NCBI GenBank assembly: GCA_006503475.1
Contig: RSEH01000362.1
Location: 1 to 35,396, forward strand
Direction of reading: 5' to 3'
Length of the DNA: 35,396 nt
DNA from: Stentor roeselii
Lineage: Eukaryota > Ciliophora > Heterotrichea > Heterotrichida > Stentoridae
Below the pieces are notes generated by a model. It made no database searches and had not been told where the DNA came from. It was given only the letters and a program-made list of their open reading frames with translations. The position numbers and the translations under genes are program-made. Below are positions 19,605 to 28,191 of this stretch, one piece after another; the stretch's first letter is position 1; every line of letters starts with the position of its first letter.

Positions 19605-20855
19605 TCAAATAGTGTCTAAATTTTCAGCCTTTTTAATTTGTTCTTCAAGAAAATCAATCATTTTTTCCTCCTCCCTTCTCCAAGTAGCAGCTGAAATTTC
19701 AGCTTTATTCAACCTACTCTGTTCAATAAGAAATTTCTTAGCAAGAGCAACATTCAAGTCTTTCCAATTAACCTTAAAAGAACTCGGATTTTTCTCTAAT
19801 AATTCATTAGCAAGAAAAAAAATCTGTTCTTCAAGGACTTCATTAAGTTCCTCTTCCCCCTTAGTCTTAATATCAAATTCAATCATAGCCCTTCCATGCC
19901 AAACACAAGAAGTAGAAACTTTCAAGATTTTCTAAATAAAACTTACAAGTTTCGCCCTAATCTCCGAGTTTTGCGCTTCAATCTCCATCAGTTCTTTTTC
20001 CATCAAATTCAATTTAACTTTATTTTTTTCCACAAATTTTTCAAATTTTCTTTTATAAGCTCTTTATGACTATTACCCTTGTGCATTTTCAATATTTTCA
20101 TAAATTTCTTCAGATTTTTTCACTTTTTCCAGTTTTTGACTAATCATTTGAATCATCTGAAGTTCGACCATCTGTTGTTCTTTAATTTTTTCATCAATTC
20201 CAGCACGTATCTTCATCAGTTCGACAAGCGCCGAGTCCAAATCGACAGGATCATTGACTTTAGTCAAAACCTCAGAATTTTCAGGTACTCGATTAAAAAG
20301 TTCCCCTGAAGGACTGGGAGACTTAGAAGGTCTTGAAGCGTTTGGAGTACTTGCCCTTGAAGAGACTTTAGGACTAGGAGGTTTCTTTGAAAAACTGGAA
20401 AATCTTGAAATTGGTCCTTTTAGAGGAGGCTTGGAATTTGAGAAAGGGAAAAAAATCTGAGAAGATGAAGACTTGTGATCAGGTTTTTTTGAAGTACAAG
20501 GAATTGATTGAGGAGTTTTTGGAGTTAAAGGAAGAGTCACAAGGGTTGTGGGGGTCCCTTGTCGTGATGACTTGGAAGTACTCTCTGGGAAGTGGAATGT
20601 TGGTAAAATTGACTGGGATGAAGAAGACTTGTGTTCTCCACGTGAAGGCGTCGGGATTCGGGTTTCTGTTGAAGAGGTCTGAGAAATTCTGCTTGTGTCA
20701 CTTTTTAGTGACTGAGGTACTTGCTTTAGTGAACTTGTAGATAATGGTGTTCCTTGAAGTGGAGGATAATTTGAAGTTGAAATAGGTTTAGCTGAATCGG
20801 TTAAGAGCTTTGCACGTTGGATAAAAGAGAGGACTCTTGATGAACTGTCTGACAT
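19605..20855 (-). CDS. Ser/Pro-rich protein with C-terminal coiled coil (3 exons, 406 aa)
   Basis: Exons 20855-20077, 20061-19947 and 19931-19605 join across two 15-nt introns; unspliced, the middle exon is missed and two unrelated short proteins appear. Residues 1 to ~195 are Ser/Thr/Pro-rich and probably disordered. From ~200 on the protein is helical: a Met/Gln/Lys coiled coil (KEQQMVELQMIQMISQKLEK), a Lys-rich helix encoded by the 115-base middle exon, and a Glu-rich C-terminal helix with one Trp in WHGRAM and one in WKDL. No domain is recognised. The layout resembles a cytoskeleton- or basal-body-associated protein, and its neighbour is a tubulin glutamylase, but that link is only positional. 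Stop TGA. Confidence 0.82.
19932..19946 (-). other. 15-nt intron 2 of the Ser/Pro-rich coiled-coil gene
   Basis: On the minus strand it reads GTAAGTTTTATTTAG and carries an in-frame TAG at its end. Removal joins ...I-R-A-K-L to K-I-L-K-V-S-T-S. Confidence 0.85.
20062..20076 (-). other. 15-nt intron 1 of the Ser/Pro-rich coiled-coil gene
   Basis: On the minus strand it reads GTAATAGTCATAAAG, containing TAA, TAG and TAA in the reading frame. Removal joins ...E-N-A-Q-G to A-Y-K-R-K-F-E-K. Confidence 0.82.
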
Positions 20856-20894
20856 TTAAGAATATAAGTAATTATTAAAGAAAATCTTAACTAT

Positions 20895-22082
20895 TTAATA
20901 TCTTGTTGTCAGTGATTTTTGTAATGATGGACTTTCTTCGAAGTACTTCACTAACTTGGTCCTGGCTTCTTCGAACTCTTTCCTCACCTCATGACTTTGA
21001 AAGAGTTTTTCCTTTAAAACTTCCAGATGTTTCTTCACATCAGCTTTAGTGCATTTAACGATGTTCATCCTATTTTTCTCTAAAACAATTTCAAGATCTT
21101 CTAATTTCGAATTGATTTTTTCCTTCATGTTGGTGAAAACGTATTCTTTATCAATCAAGTCGAATTTTTCAAATAAGCCATCAACTTTTTTCATGACTTT
21201 TTCAATAAACGAGTTGTCTTCATTATGGACTTGAGTTAAAAAAGTGATTTTTTCATTTAGTTTGTAAAGAACTTCTTTTTGGTCAATAGTGATATTTTCA
21301 AGTTTTTCAATAAGTTTCTGTTCAATTTCTTTGGACATGGCAATTTTTTCCATGTTAACTTTTTGAAGAGTTGAGAGCTGAACTTCATGATTTTCAGTCA
21401 TTTCTTGAATGTTTCTTTCGTAAGTGTTTTTCATGTTGTCTAAGCCGAGAGTCCATTGAAGGCGGACTTTTTCGAGTTCTTGGTTCCATTCTTCTTTAAG
21501 GTCTTGGATTTGGTCTTTGAGTTCCTGATTTTCTCTTAAAATTTTGGCGTTCTCGAAATAGACTTGATCGGCTTGATCTTCTCGATGACTTGAAAATCTT
21601 GATGTTTTTATCTCTTCGTTTAGGATGTTTAAGTTGTTTTTTAAAAGATTTAGCATGTCTTTGAAGATTTCTAGGTTTTCTATAGTTTTTCTTTCGATGT
21701 CTTCGATTTCGTAGGATATTTGAGTTAGGTCTTTTACTTTCTCTTTGGAGTTTAGGAAATCGGAAAAACTTTTATCGTATGTAAAAATTCGAGAGTGGCC
21801 TTGGGACTCGAGGATTACAAAAGTTTTTTCCAATACATTCTGCATACAAATCAAGCAAACCTTCAACAATTTCGTATACCCAGCCGGAACAGTTTTCGTC
21901 CTCCTAGGTGAAAAGCTAGAATCAAACCTCTTCAAAGAAAACTCATCCGAGTTCAACAACGAGTTCCTCAAATTCTGATATTTTGCCAATATATGTGAAG
22001 GTAGACTAATAGAAAAAAGAATTTCTTATTAAACCTTACCTTCCGCAACTTTTAACAAAGCTTTAACTTTATCCTGACTCAT
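20895..22082 (-). CDS. Coiled-coil protein of unknown function (2 exons, 390 aa)
   Basis: A 43-base first exon (22082-22040) encodes MSQDKVKALLKVAEE and is joined across a 15-nt intron to exon 22024-20895. Without the intron there is no ATG near the start of the long frame. The first ~75 residues look folded, with a Cys-containing helix (KLLKVCLICMQNVLEKTFVI). Residues ~100-340 are a nearly continuous coiled coil. No signal peptide or membrane segment. The start codon lies only 7 bases downstream of the ankyrin gene's stop, and the TAA stop lies 39 bases before the start of the next gene. Function unknown; a structural cytoskeletal role is the simplest guess. Confidence 0.85.
22025..22039 (-). 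other. 15-nt intron of the coiled-coil gene
   Basis: On the minus strand it reads GTAAGGTTTAATAAG. It contains in-frame stops; removal joins ...L-K-V-A-E to E-I-L-F-S-I-S and supplies the ATG at 22082. Confidence 0.85.
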
Positions 22083-22089
22083 ATTTATT

Positions 22090-22776
22090 CTAACTTTTCA
22101 AAGCTTCAGCAATCATCTTAAGAAATTCTCTGCTTTTTGACTTCTTCGCAATATCTCGACAGTTGCGATTAAGCATGTCTCTTCGAAGCACATCTGCTGA
22201 AAAGCTTATCAAAATTTTTCCGATTTCCGCGAAGTTCCTTTTCGCTGCCCAGTGAAGACCTGTCATTCCAAGACTGTCGATTGAGTTAACAAGTTCTGGA
22301 TTCGTTATTAACAACATGTTAAGGTCGTTTTCGTTGTTGTTTTTTACGTATTTGAAAAAATTTAACTCGTTTTCATCGCGTTTTAAATGATTTTCGATTT
22401 GGTCAAGTTTTTTTTTACGGTTTTGAAGAATTTGGTTGAAGTCTTTTTTGGGTTCGAATTGAGTTGATATGGATTCTGAACTTTTACTGTTTTGGATGCA
22501 GGGCTTTAAGGAAATTTCTCGGATTAGACGGAATTTTAAAGGAGGGGGCTTGAAGAGGAAGATTTCTTTTCGGTTTTGGAAGGAAAAGTAATTTGATGGA
22601 GTTTGGTTTCGGTAGAGAGGGGATTCTGGTATGTGAGTTGGGATTGATCTTTGAGGGTTTTTTCTTGTTTTTAATTTTGAGAGAGAGATTTGTGACTGGT
22701 TCGTCAGCATCTCCTCAACCAAGAACATCCTGGCAGGTGAATGACGATTAATTGACTTGAGCTGAAAAAACGACAT
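22090..22776 (-). CDS. Ankyrin-repeat protein (228 aa)
   Basis: The ATG at 22776 is chosen; an in-frame TTG six codons earlier is not a likely start. The first ~110 residues are basic and Ser/Pro/Phe-containing with no fold recognised. A Lys-rich helix follows (~115-140). Residues ~140-228 hold about two ankyrin repeats, the clearest being SLGMTGLHWAAKRNFAEIGK followed by ILISFSADVLRRD, then a shortened repeat ending at the C-terminus. Ankyrin repeats bind proteins; the partner is unknown. Its upstream neighbour on the same strand encodes a SAM-domain protein. Those two domains often occur in one polypeptide in other eukaryotes, so they may act together (inference). Stop TAG. Confidence 0.85.
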   Translation of the reverse strand: MSFFQLKSINRHSPARMFLVEEMLTNQSQISLSKLKTRKNPQRSIPTHIPESPLYRNQTPSNYFSFQNRKEIFLFKPPPLKFRLIREISLKPCIQNSKSSESISTQFEPKKDFNQILQNRKKKLDQIENHLKRDENELNFFKYVKNNNENDLNMLLITNPELVNSIDSLGMTGLHWAAKRNFAEIGKILISFSADVLRRDMLNRNCRDIAKKSKSREFLKMIAEALKS

Positions 22777-22803
22777 ATCCAAGAATCTATTCAATAAAAT
22801 ATT

Positions 22804-23430
22804 TTAATTAGCCATTTCAACATCAGTCTGTAGAATGCCCCTGATGCTCTCCTGCATATTTTTCAGTTGACTTAAAATCTTGAAATATTCCTCCAAGTCC
22901 ATCTCAGACAGTTGCTTGAGAGAGTTAATCACGGATTCTTTAGTCAAGACAACAGATTTGAGCTGATTTTTTATCGCATTCGCCTTGTCGATCAGTTCTT
23001 TTTCATGATTCACTTCGATAGGCTTCGGTATGTCTTTCTGAAGATAACTCATTTGTCCTACAGGCGGCTTGATTTGAGGAGTCATCTGATGATTAGGAAT
23101 ATTCGACTGCATCATGGGAACAGACTGACTCGGCATCATGGAATTATGAGCATTCATCAATCCAGAAGAGTTCATATTCATAGAACTTCCCATAAAAGAA
23201 CCCTGTGCATTAGTCTTAACTTTAGGAAGTATGCCGACCTTTGCATCTTCAATTGTTTTTTTCAGCTTAAAAGTATGTCCTTTCAACATCCCAATCTCCG
23301 TGAGCAACTTTTCCAAGTCATTCGGACTCAAAGAAAAAAAGTCTTCAAGAAGAGAAAATCCAGCCGCTTCAAAGGCTTCTGAATATTTTTCCAAGGAAAT
23401 CGAACTCAAAGCGTCTTGGATCGAAGTCAT
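22804..23430 (-). CDS. SAM-domain protein with Met/Asn/Gln-rich linker (208 aa)
   Basis: The ATG at 23430 is preferred over an in-frame TTG five codons upstream. Residues ~3-61 form a SAM domain: IQDALSSISLEKYSEAFEAA, then LSPNDLEKLLTEIGMLKGH and a closing basic helix. Residues ~70-125 are low-complexity and rich in Met, Asn, Ser, Pro and Gln. Residues ~135-205 are helical and likely a short coiled coil. SAM domains oligomerise or bind other SAM domains. The gap to the ankyrin gene is 27 bases. Stop TAA. Confidence 0.88.
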   Translation of the reverse strand: MTSIQDALSSISLEKYSEAFEAAGFSLLEDFFSLSPNDLEKLLTEIGMLKGHTFKLKKTIEDAKVGILPKVKTNAQGSFMGSSMNMNSSGLMNAHNSMMPSQSVPMMQSNIPNHQMTPQIKPPVGQMSYLQKDIPKPIEVNHEKELIDKANAIKNQLKSVVLTKESVINSLKQLSEMDLEEYFKILSQLKNMQESIRGILQTDVEMAN

Positions 23431-23489
23431 TTTTATAGCCCCCAATGAAGGGGATGCGAAAAATATTAAAACTTAAAAAATAATCATTT

Positions 23490-23969
23490 TCAATAAGCTA
23501 AATGAATTCCACGACGCTTGAAAAAAGTTTTTTCTGAATAAAAACTTTCAACTCTCTTCGGAATACTCAACCTTGAGTCAAGTTTCGCCTGATCTTGAGA
23601 GACTTTCACTTGTTTCCAAGAAGTTTTCTGTATACTTTTATTAAAACTTCCTAAAAAGCTTCTGTTGTTTGGTGTCCAGCTTCTAAGACTTGCTTGAAAT
23701 TGAGAAGCTTCTGAAGAATTAACTAGTCCTCCAGCATTACAGTGAACATAAGAGTCTCTTCCTGAGCCATCACTTGTATATTTAATAATTTTCGCCTTGA
23801 TCTTAGTAGGAGAATTCGCTGTTCTATCAACAGAAGTAATCACCCGTCTGACAGAAGAAGGAACTTTAAAACTTCCTCCATTGTTATAAGAAATATAAGA
23901 GTCTCTTCCAAACCCATCAGGTGAATAACTAGAAATCCTTCCAGCAAAAGTGCGATTAAGTCCTTTCAT
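23490..23969 (-). CDS. GRD-repeat protein, putative axonemal/microtubule-associated (159 aa)
   Basis: Two copies of one motif are clear: YSPDGFGRDSYISYNNGG (15-32) and YTSDGSGRDSYVHCNAGG (64-81), spaced 49 residues apart, each followed by a short Ser/Val segment. The rest is basic with many Ser, Arg, Tyr and Trp and no coiled coil or membrane segment. Short, basic proteins with a repeated Y-x-x-DG-x-GRD-x-Y motif have the look of doublet-microtubule inner proteins, but I cannot assign a named family. The gene is divergent from the PP2C gene with 48 bases between start codons. The stop is TGA, 59 bases before the SAM gene. Confidence 0.78.
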   Translation of the reverse strand: MKGLNRTFAGRISSYSPDGFGRDSYISYNNGGSFKVPSSVRRVITSVDRTANSPTKIKAKIIKYTSDGSGRDSYVHCNAGGLVNSSEASQFQASLRSWTPNNRSFLGSFNKSIQKTSWKQVKVSQDQAKLDSRLSIPKRVESFYSEKTFFKRRGIHLAY

Positions 23970-24017
23970 ACTTAAAAATAATAAACCTTAAATCTCTTCA
24001 TTCAACTAACTCCAATA

Positions 24018-25352
24018 ATGGGAATCTGCTGCAGTTCACGTTTAGACTTCTTAGAAGACCCGACCTATTCCAACAAAATCGACTTATTCATTCAAGAGCG
24101 AGACCGTTCAGGTCGAGTCATCACTCGAATGCCAGTCACTTTTCTAGTCTCATCACCTTCTGAGCAGAACAGTTTGATTTGTGATCTTCTTAAAACAAAA
24201 TTCCGTCTTTCAGGCTGCGTCATTCCAGGACTCGACCCCCGCGGCGAGTGTGACAAAGACTGTCAAGATAGTTTCGCGTTAATGTCAAAGGACAACAACA
24301 TCTTTTGTATCTTATTTGATGGCCACGGAAAAGACGGTCGAAGAGTTTCTTTATTTTGCAGGGATTTTATGTTGAATTATTTTCATAAGAATTTTGAGAA
24401 CTTCGAAGTAGACCCTTCCACTGCTATTGAAGAAATGGTTGATGGATGTGATTGTGCCCTTCATAGCAGTGGAGTTGAATGTAACTTGTCTGGGACTACT
24501 GCTGTTGTTTTAGTTATTAATTCACTTGGCATTCATGCTGGAAGTGTTGGAGATTCAAGAGCGATTATTGCGAGTTTGCCGAAATCGAATAGTTTTATTT
24601 CTCCTGAGATGAAAAAACAGACGGCTTTTAATCGACCTGTTCAACCCAAGCGCGTTTTAAATGCGGTTCAGTTGACTGTGGATCAGAAACCGAATCATGA
24701 AGAAGAACTTAAAAGGATTAGGGGGTCTGGAGGAGTTGTTGAGAAATTGGCGGATGACTTTGGAAGACCTGTCGGACCGTATAGGGTTTGGAAGAAAAAT
24801 GGAAATTTACCTGGATTGGCTATGTCTAGATCGATAGGGGATAGAATTGCTCATGAAATTGGAGTGATTTCTACACCTATTTGTCATTCGTTTAATTTGT
24901 ATCCCGCTTTTGATCAGTTTATTGTTTTGGCTTCTGATGGGGTTTGGGATGTGATGGATAACTTCGAAGTTGCAAATTTTGTCGAAAAATTCCGAAGTTC
25001 CTGTCAAAATTCAGGAATTGACTTCCCCGCTCGTACTTCCAACTCGAATATTGCAAGACTCTTATGTGAAGAAGCTCGCTTTAGGTGGTTTGGAGTAGTT
25101 GAAGAAGAAGATGTGATGATTGATGATATTTCTTGTGTTGTTATTGAAATTGGCTTTGGCGATCTTAGCGTTAGTAACGATGTCAGAAATGTGGTTGATA
25201 GAAAAGTTGATAAGTTCAAAAGTATTGCTATTGATACCTCAGCTAAGAGAAATTCTGCTGTTCGGAAAGACCCGACTAGGGGAAGTATGGCGACTGCTGA
25301 AAATGAAATCGAGCAGGCGTTGATTGATCTGCAAAACGAAGATACAAAATAA
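24018..25352 (+). CDS. PP2C-family Ser/Thr protein phosphatase, probably N-myristoylated (444 aa)
   Basis: A metal-dependent phosphatase with the standard PP2C landmarks: QDSFALM (83-89), DGHG (101-104), GTTAVVLVI (159-167), HAGSVGDSRAII (173-184), GLAMSRSIGD (266-275), ASDGVWDVM (305-313) and the C-terminal metal-binding DDISCVVIE (369-377). Asp84, Asp101, Asp307 and Asp370 are the likely metal ligands. The N-terminus MGICCSS fits N-myristoylation at Gly2 with palmitoylation at Cys4/Cys5, so membrane attachment is likely; many ciliate PP2Cs share this. The ~65 residues after the domain are disordered and contain Ser/Arg/Lys. Substrate unknown. Stop TAA, 49 bases before the next ATG on the same strand. 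Confidence 0.95.
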   Translation: MGICCSSRLDFLEDPTYSNKIDLFIQERDRSGRVITRMPVTFLVSSPSEQNSLICDLLKTKFRLSGCVIPGLDPRGECDKDCQDSFALMSKDNNIFCILFDGHGKDGRRVSLFCRDFMLNYFHKNFENFEVDPSTAIEEMVDGCDCALHSSGVECNLSGTTAVVLVINSLGIHAGSVGDSRAIIASLPKSNSFISPEMKKQTAFNRPVQPKRVLNAVQLTVDQKPNHEEELKRIRGSGGVVEKLADDFGRPVGPYRVWKKNGNLPGLAMSRSIGDRIAHEIGVISTPICHSFNLYPAFDQFIVLASDGVWDVMDNFEVANFVEKFRSSCQNSGIDFPARTSNSNIARLLCEEARFRWFGVVEEEDVMIDDISCVVIEIGFGDLSVSNDVRNVVDRKVDKFKSIAIDTSAKRNSAVRKDPTRGSMATAENEIEQALIDLQNEDTK

Positions 25353-25401
25353 GAAGGCTAACCATTCCAAATCACCCCAACTTACTTCTAGTTTAATATA
25401 A

Positions 25402-26769
25402 ATGATAACAGTTGCGCCAATGGCTTCAACCCAAACGGATTTAAAGCCAACCCAGTTACTTCCAAACATTCCCCTCAACAAGAAGATATCAAATTTGCGC
25501 CGTTCATCAATGCGTCCTTACTACTACAACGAGCTCGGTGACATAATGAGTAACCCATTGCCTTCAATGATAACCTGTTCAACTTCTCCTCATTCTCCAT
25601 TAAAATACCGTTCACTAGGCAGCAAATTCCAAGAAATTCAAGAAAAAGTCGAGAAAAAGCCTTTAAAAAAAAAAGACCCAGTCCATCATCCATCGACCCT
25701 TCCCTTAAAAGCAAGTCTTCACTCTAAAGAAGTCTTCGTAGTAGAAGCCAGTGAAGCCCCTCAAGTATTCGGCTTTTACTACAACATCAGTAGAACTGCA
25801 ATGAGCCGACAAGAAAAACAAGAAAATTTAAAAGCTTTTCTTTCAAGATGCCAACACGAATTCAATAAAACCAAGAAGTTTAAATACATCTTCTCAACAA
25901 CAGGAAAACTTTTTCAGTACCTTCAAGATATTCCCTATTCAGAAAAAGTCCTCGTCGTCAGTCATGACATCGGCTTAAACGACAGTCAAGAGTCAGCTAA
26001 CAGGTCCTTCACTCAAATCGAGGAAAAATTCGCAATAAAGGCTTCAAACTTCTCAGCTGTTCAGACTTTTACCTCAATGAGTCACAACCGCCCTGTTGAA
26101 AGACGAGTGAAGACTCCAAGATACAGTTTTAATCAATTAAAGGTCAAACTAGGTCAAACTGCAGTTAAAATCGATACAGAACTACCGAAGTTATTTGACT
26201 TGGGAATGCAGAAATTGAAGAATAAATGCAGCTTTCCAGAAGCTGAGATTCATAAACTTTATGCAAAGTATAAAATGTTGCTTCATCTTTCTATTGCTAG
26301 AAATCCTAGTCATAGTATTTGGGATGGAGTTAGTAGGGAAACTTTTGTTGATAGTTATAGGGGAAGTGAAGAACTTAACTTTGTACTTGGAAGGGTTTTT
26401 GATAATATTGATCAGGATTGTGATGGAGCGATTAGTTGGGAAGAGTACTTGACGGCTATGGATGTTATGTTTAATGGGTCTTATGAACAACAGATTGACT
26501 TGTTTTTTACTGTTTATGATACTGATGGAAATGGAAATTTAAGCTTTGAGGAAATTAAAAATCTTTGTAAGTTACAGCTTCAGAACTCGGATGCTGATAA
26601 TGTCATTGATGAACTTTCTCATAGCTTTGCTACACTTATTTTTGATATTACTGGAACTGATTATGAGAGCGAGATACCTTCTGAGAAAATTAAACAGGTG
26701 TTAACCAGACAGACTGACAAGTCGTTAATTGAAATGTTTTGCTCTTTTAGCTTTATGAAGAATAATTGA
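25402..26769 (+). CDS. EF-hand calcium-binding protein (455 aa)
   Basis: The first ~250 residues are basic, Ser/Pro-rich and of no known fold, with one more ordered part at ~112-200. Two canonical EF-hand loops follow: 337-348 (DQDCDGAISWEE) and 373-384 (DTDGNGNLSFEE), both with full acidic coordination. Flanking helices at ~280-325 and ~395-440 could be two degenerate hands, giving a calcineurin-B-like four-hand domain. The coding sequence begins ATGATAACAG; the second in-frame ATG (Met7) is also possible. The protein is likely a calcium sensor with a long targeting arm. It lies downstream of the phosphatase gene on the same strand but with its own 49-base spacer. Stop TGA. Confidence 0.9.
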   Translation: MITVAPMASTQTDLKPTQLLPNIPLNKKISNLRRSSMRPYYYNELGDIMSNPLPSMITCSTSPHSPLKYRSLGSKFQEIQEKVEKKPLKKKDPVHHPSTLPLKASLHSKEVFVVEASEAPQVFGFYYNISRTAMSRQEKQENLKAFLSRCQHEFNKTKKFKYIFSTTGKLFQYLQDIPYSEKVLVVSHDIGLNDSQESANRSFTQIEEKFAIKASNFSAVQTFTSMSHNRPVERRVKTPRYSFNQLKVKLGQTAVKIDTELPKLFDLGMQKLKNKCSFPEAEIHKLYAKYKMLLHLSIARNPSHSIWDGVSRETFVDSYRGSEELNFVLGRVFDNIDQDCDGAISWEEYLTAMDVMFNGSYEQQIDLFFTVYDTDGNGNLSFEEIKNLCKLQLQNSDADNVIDELSHSFATLIFDITGTDYESEIPSEKIKQVLTRQTDKSLIEMFCSFSFMKNN

Positions 26770-26936
26770 TATGTAATAAATAGAGGATTTAGTGTTTTTG
26801 TGAATTGATAGATTGCTGATAAAATAATTATCAACACAATAAAAACCCTAAAAATTCTCCTATATTCAACATTCATAATTTAAAATAAACATCTGATTAA
26901 TTAAATTAACTCATTCCTATCTATCTTATTAAATAC

Positions 26937-28169
26937 CTAAATCCCCTGGTCACTTTTCAAGAAGTAAAGTTCATTGATCCTGCCATGCAAATACCTCAAA
27001 TAAAACAACAAAATAATAATAAGCGAGGTATTGAGTATAAGCAAGCTATTAATCGAACTTGGTGAAGAAATCTTGACACTATCCCTATTCTTCTCACGAT
27101 AAGCCTTCAAGTCCACTTCTTCATACTTAGCAATCTGATGAATAACCTTTTCAGGAGGTTTATCAACAGGAGGTTCAGGTTCATTAAGACATCTTTTTCT
27201 CGCTTCACGAAGCCAATTTTCATGATCTTTCGGAACATCCTGCTTAGTCCTCGATTCAATAGTACCTCTAAACATAGTACTTTTCAAGAAATTAACAAGA
27301 AAAGTAATCCGAAGCATAGACTTTTCCGCACTAATAGGAGTAACTTTCCAGGTATCTTCGACTAAAAAATAAGAACAATAAGGAACATCAAGAGCCTTGC
27401 TAGAAATCTTTACTTCTAAGACACCATCAAGCCATTTATGAACCTGTGCTCGATGAACCCTGGTAGTCTTCGGTCCAATAGAAGGTCCATTGATTTTCGT
27501 TCGAAATTTCACTTCTCTTGTAAATCCTTGCATTTCTTCATTTTCCACCCAATTAGTGATTTCAAATTCTGTATCTCCTCGATTCATACAGTAGTCTTTC
27601 TGCCCGAAAGTCGCATTATCAGAGAAAAATAATTCAAAAAACTTTTGAGGAGTGACTGGAATTATAGCCTTTAAAGACTCAACTGCATCGCCGATGTCTT
27701 CTGAAGGCAACATGCTAAGACCTTCCTTTTCCTCTTCATTTTCACCTGAACCTTCTTCTGTCTGTGGAGGGTCTTCACTGTCAGACCAATGCCCGGTGTC
27801 CTTTGCTTCATCACAATAACCAGAATTACGCCAAAGGCTGTAAATGAACTGAAAAGCTTCATTTCTTCGGAGAAAGCTGCCGAAAAAGTAACTTTTTTTA
27901 TTGTTGCAGGCAACTTCAATAGAATTCGTAATGGCTCCTTTGATACGCTTTACTTGAACTACTTCTTTAAAAGGAATGACTTGTTTTGTCTTGAATCCGA
28001 GAATATTCGCGTAAAAACAAAGGTAATTGTCAGTACAAAAGAGTCGCCCATGCACAAAGATCTTCTTTTTTAATGCACAGGAAAAGTCGTCGAGGATGTC
28101 TTCGTCTTCTGATAAACTGAATAAATTGCGAACGACTTGTTGACTGCTCATTCTTCCTTGGCTCGTCAT
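26937..28169 (-). CDS. GRAM/VASt membrane protein, Aster/Lam-type lipid-transfer (410 aa)
   Basis: Residues ~13-115 form a GRAM domain (LFSLSEDEDILDDFSCAL, then GRLFCTDNYLCFYANILGF). An acidic linker (~125-150) follows. Residues ~165-325 form a VASt/StART-like domain (VTPQKFFELFFSD; NFLKSTMFRGTIESRTKQD). One membrane segment lies at ~373-393 (SINSLLILNTSLIIILLFYL), leaving a short C-terminal tail. This matches the GRAMD1/Aster and yeast Lam/Ysp2 architecture: ER-anchored proteins that move sterol at contacts with the plasma membrane. The by-eye match is to domain order and motifs, not to a specific orthologue. The gene shares a 22-base divergent spacer with the ubiquitin protease gene. Stop TAG. 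Confidence 0.9.
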   Translation of the reverse strand: MTSQGRMSSQQVVRNLFSLSEDEDILDDFSCALKKKIFVHGRLFCTDNYLCFYANILGFKTKQVIPFKEVVQVKRIKGAITNSIEVACNNKKSYFFGSFLRRNEAFQFIYSLWRNSGYCDEAKDTGHWSDSEDPPQTEEGSGENEEEKEGLSMLPSEDIGDAVESLKAIIPVTPQKFFELFFSDNATFGQKDYCMNRGDTEFEITNWVENEEMQGFTREVKFRTKINGPSIGPKTTRVHRAQVHKWLDGVLEVKISSKALDVPYCSYFLVEDTWKVTPISAEKSMLRITFLVNFLKSTMFRGTIESRTKQDVPKDHENWLREARKRCLNEPEPPVDKPPEKVIHQIAKYEEVDLKAYREKNRDSVKISSPSSINSLLILNTSLIIILLFYLRYLHGRINELYFLKSDQGI

Positions 28170-28191
28170 TTATATGAGAAAGTTATAATAA
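28170..28191. promoter_or_regulatory. 22-bp spacer between divergent start codons
   Basis: Only 22 AT-rich bases (TTATATGAGAAAGTTATAATAA) separate the two ATGs. Any core promoter and both 5' UTRs must fit here or extend into the coding sequences. The role is inferred from position. Confidence 0.55.

Noticed and set aside
22083-22092. Possible fusion of the ankyrin and coiled-coil genes through a mini-intron
   Set aside because: No 15- or 16-nt GTA...AG segment spans the TAG; the shortest GT...AG option is 17 nt with a poor donor.
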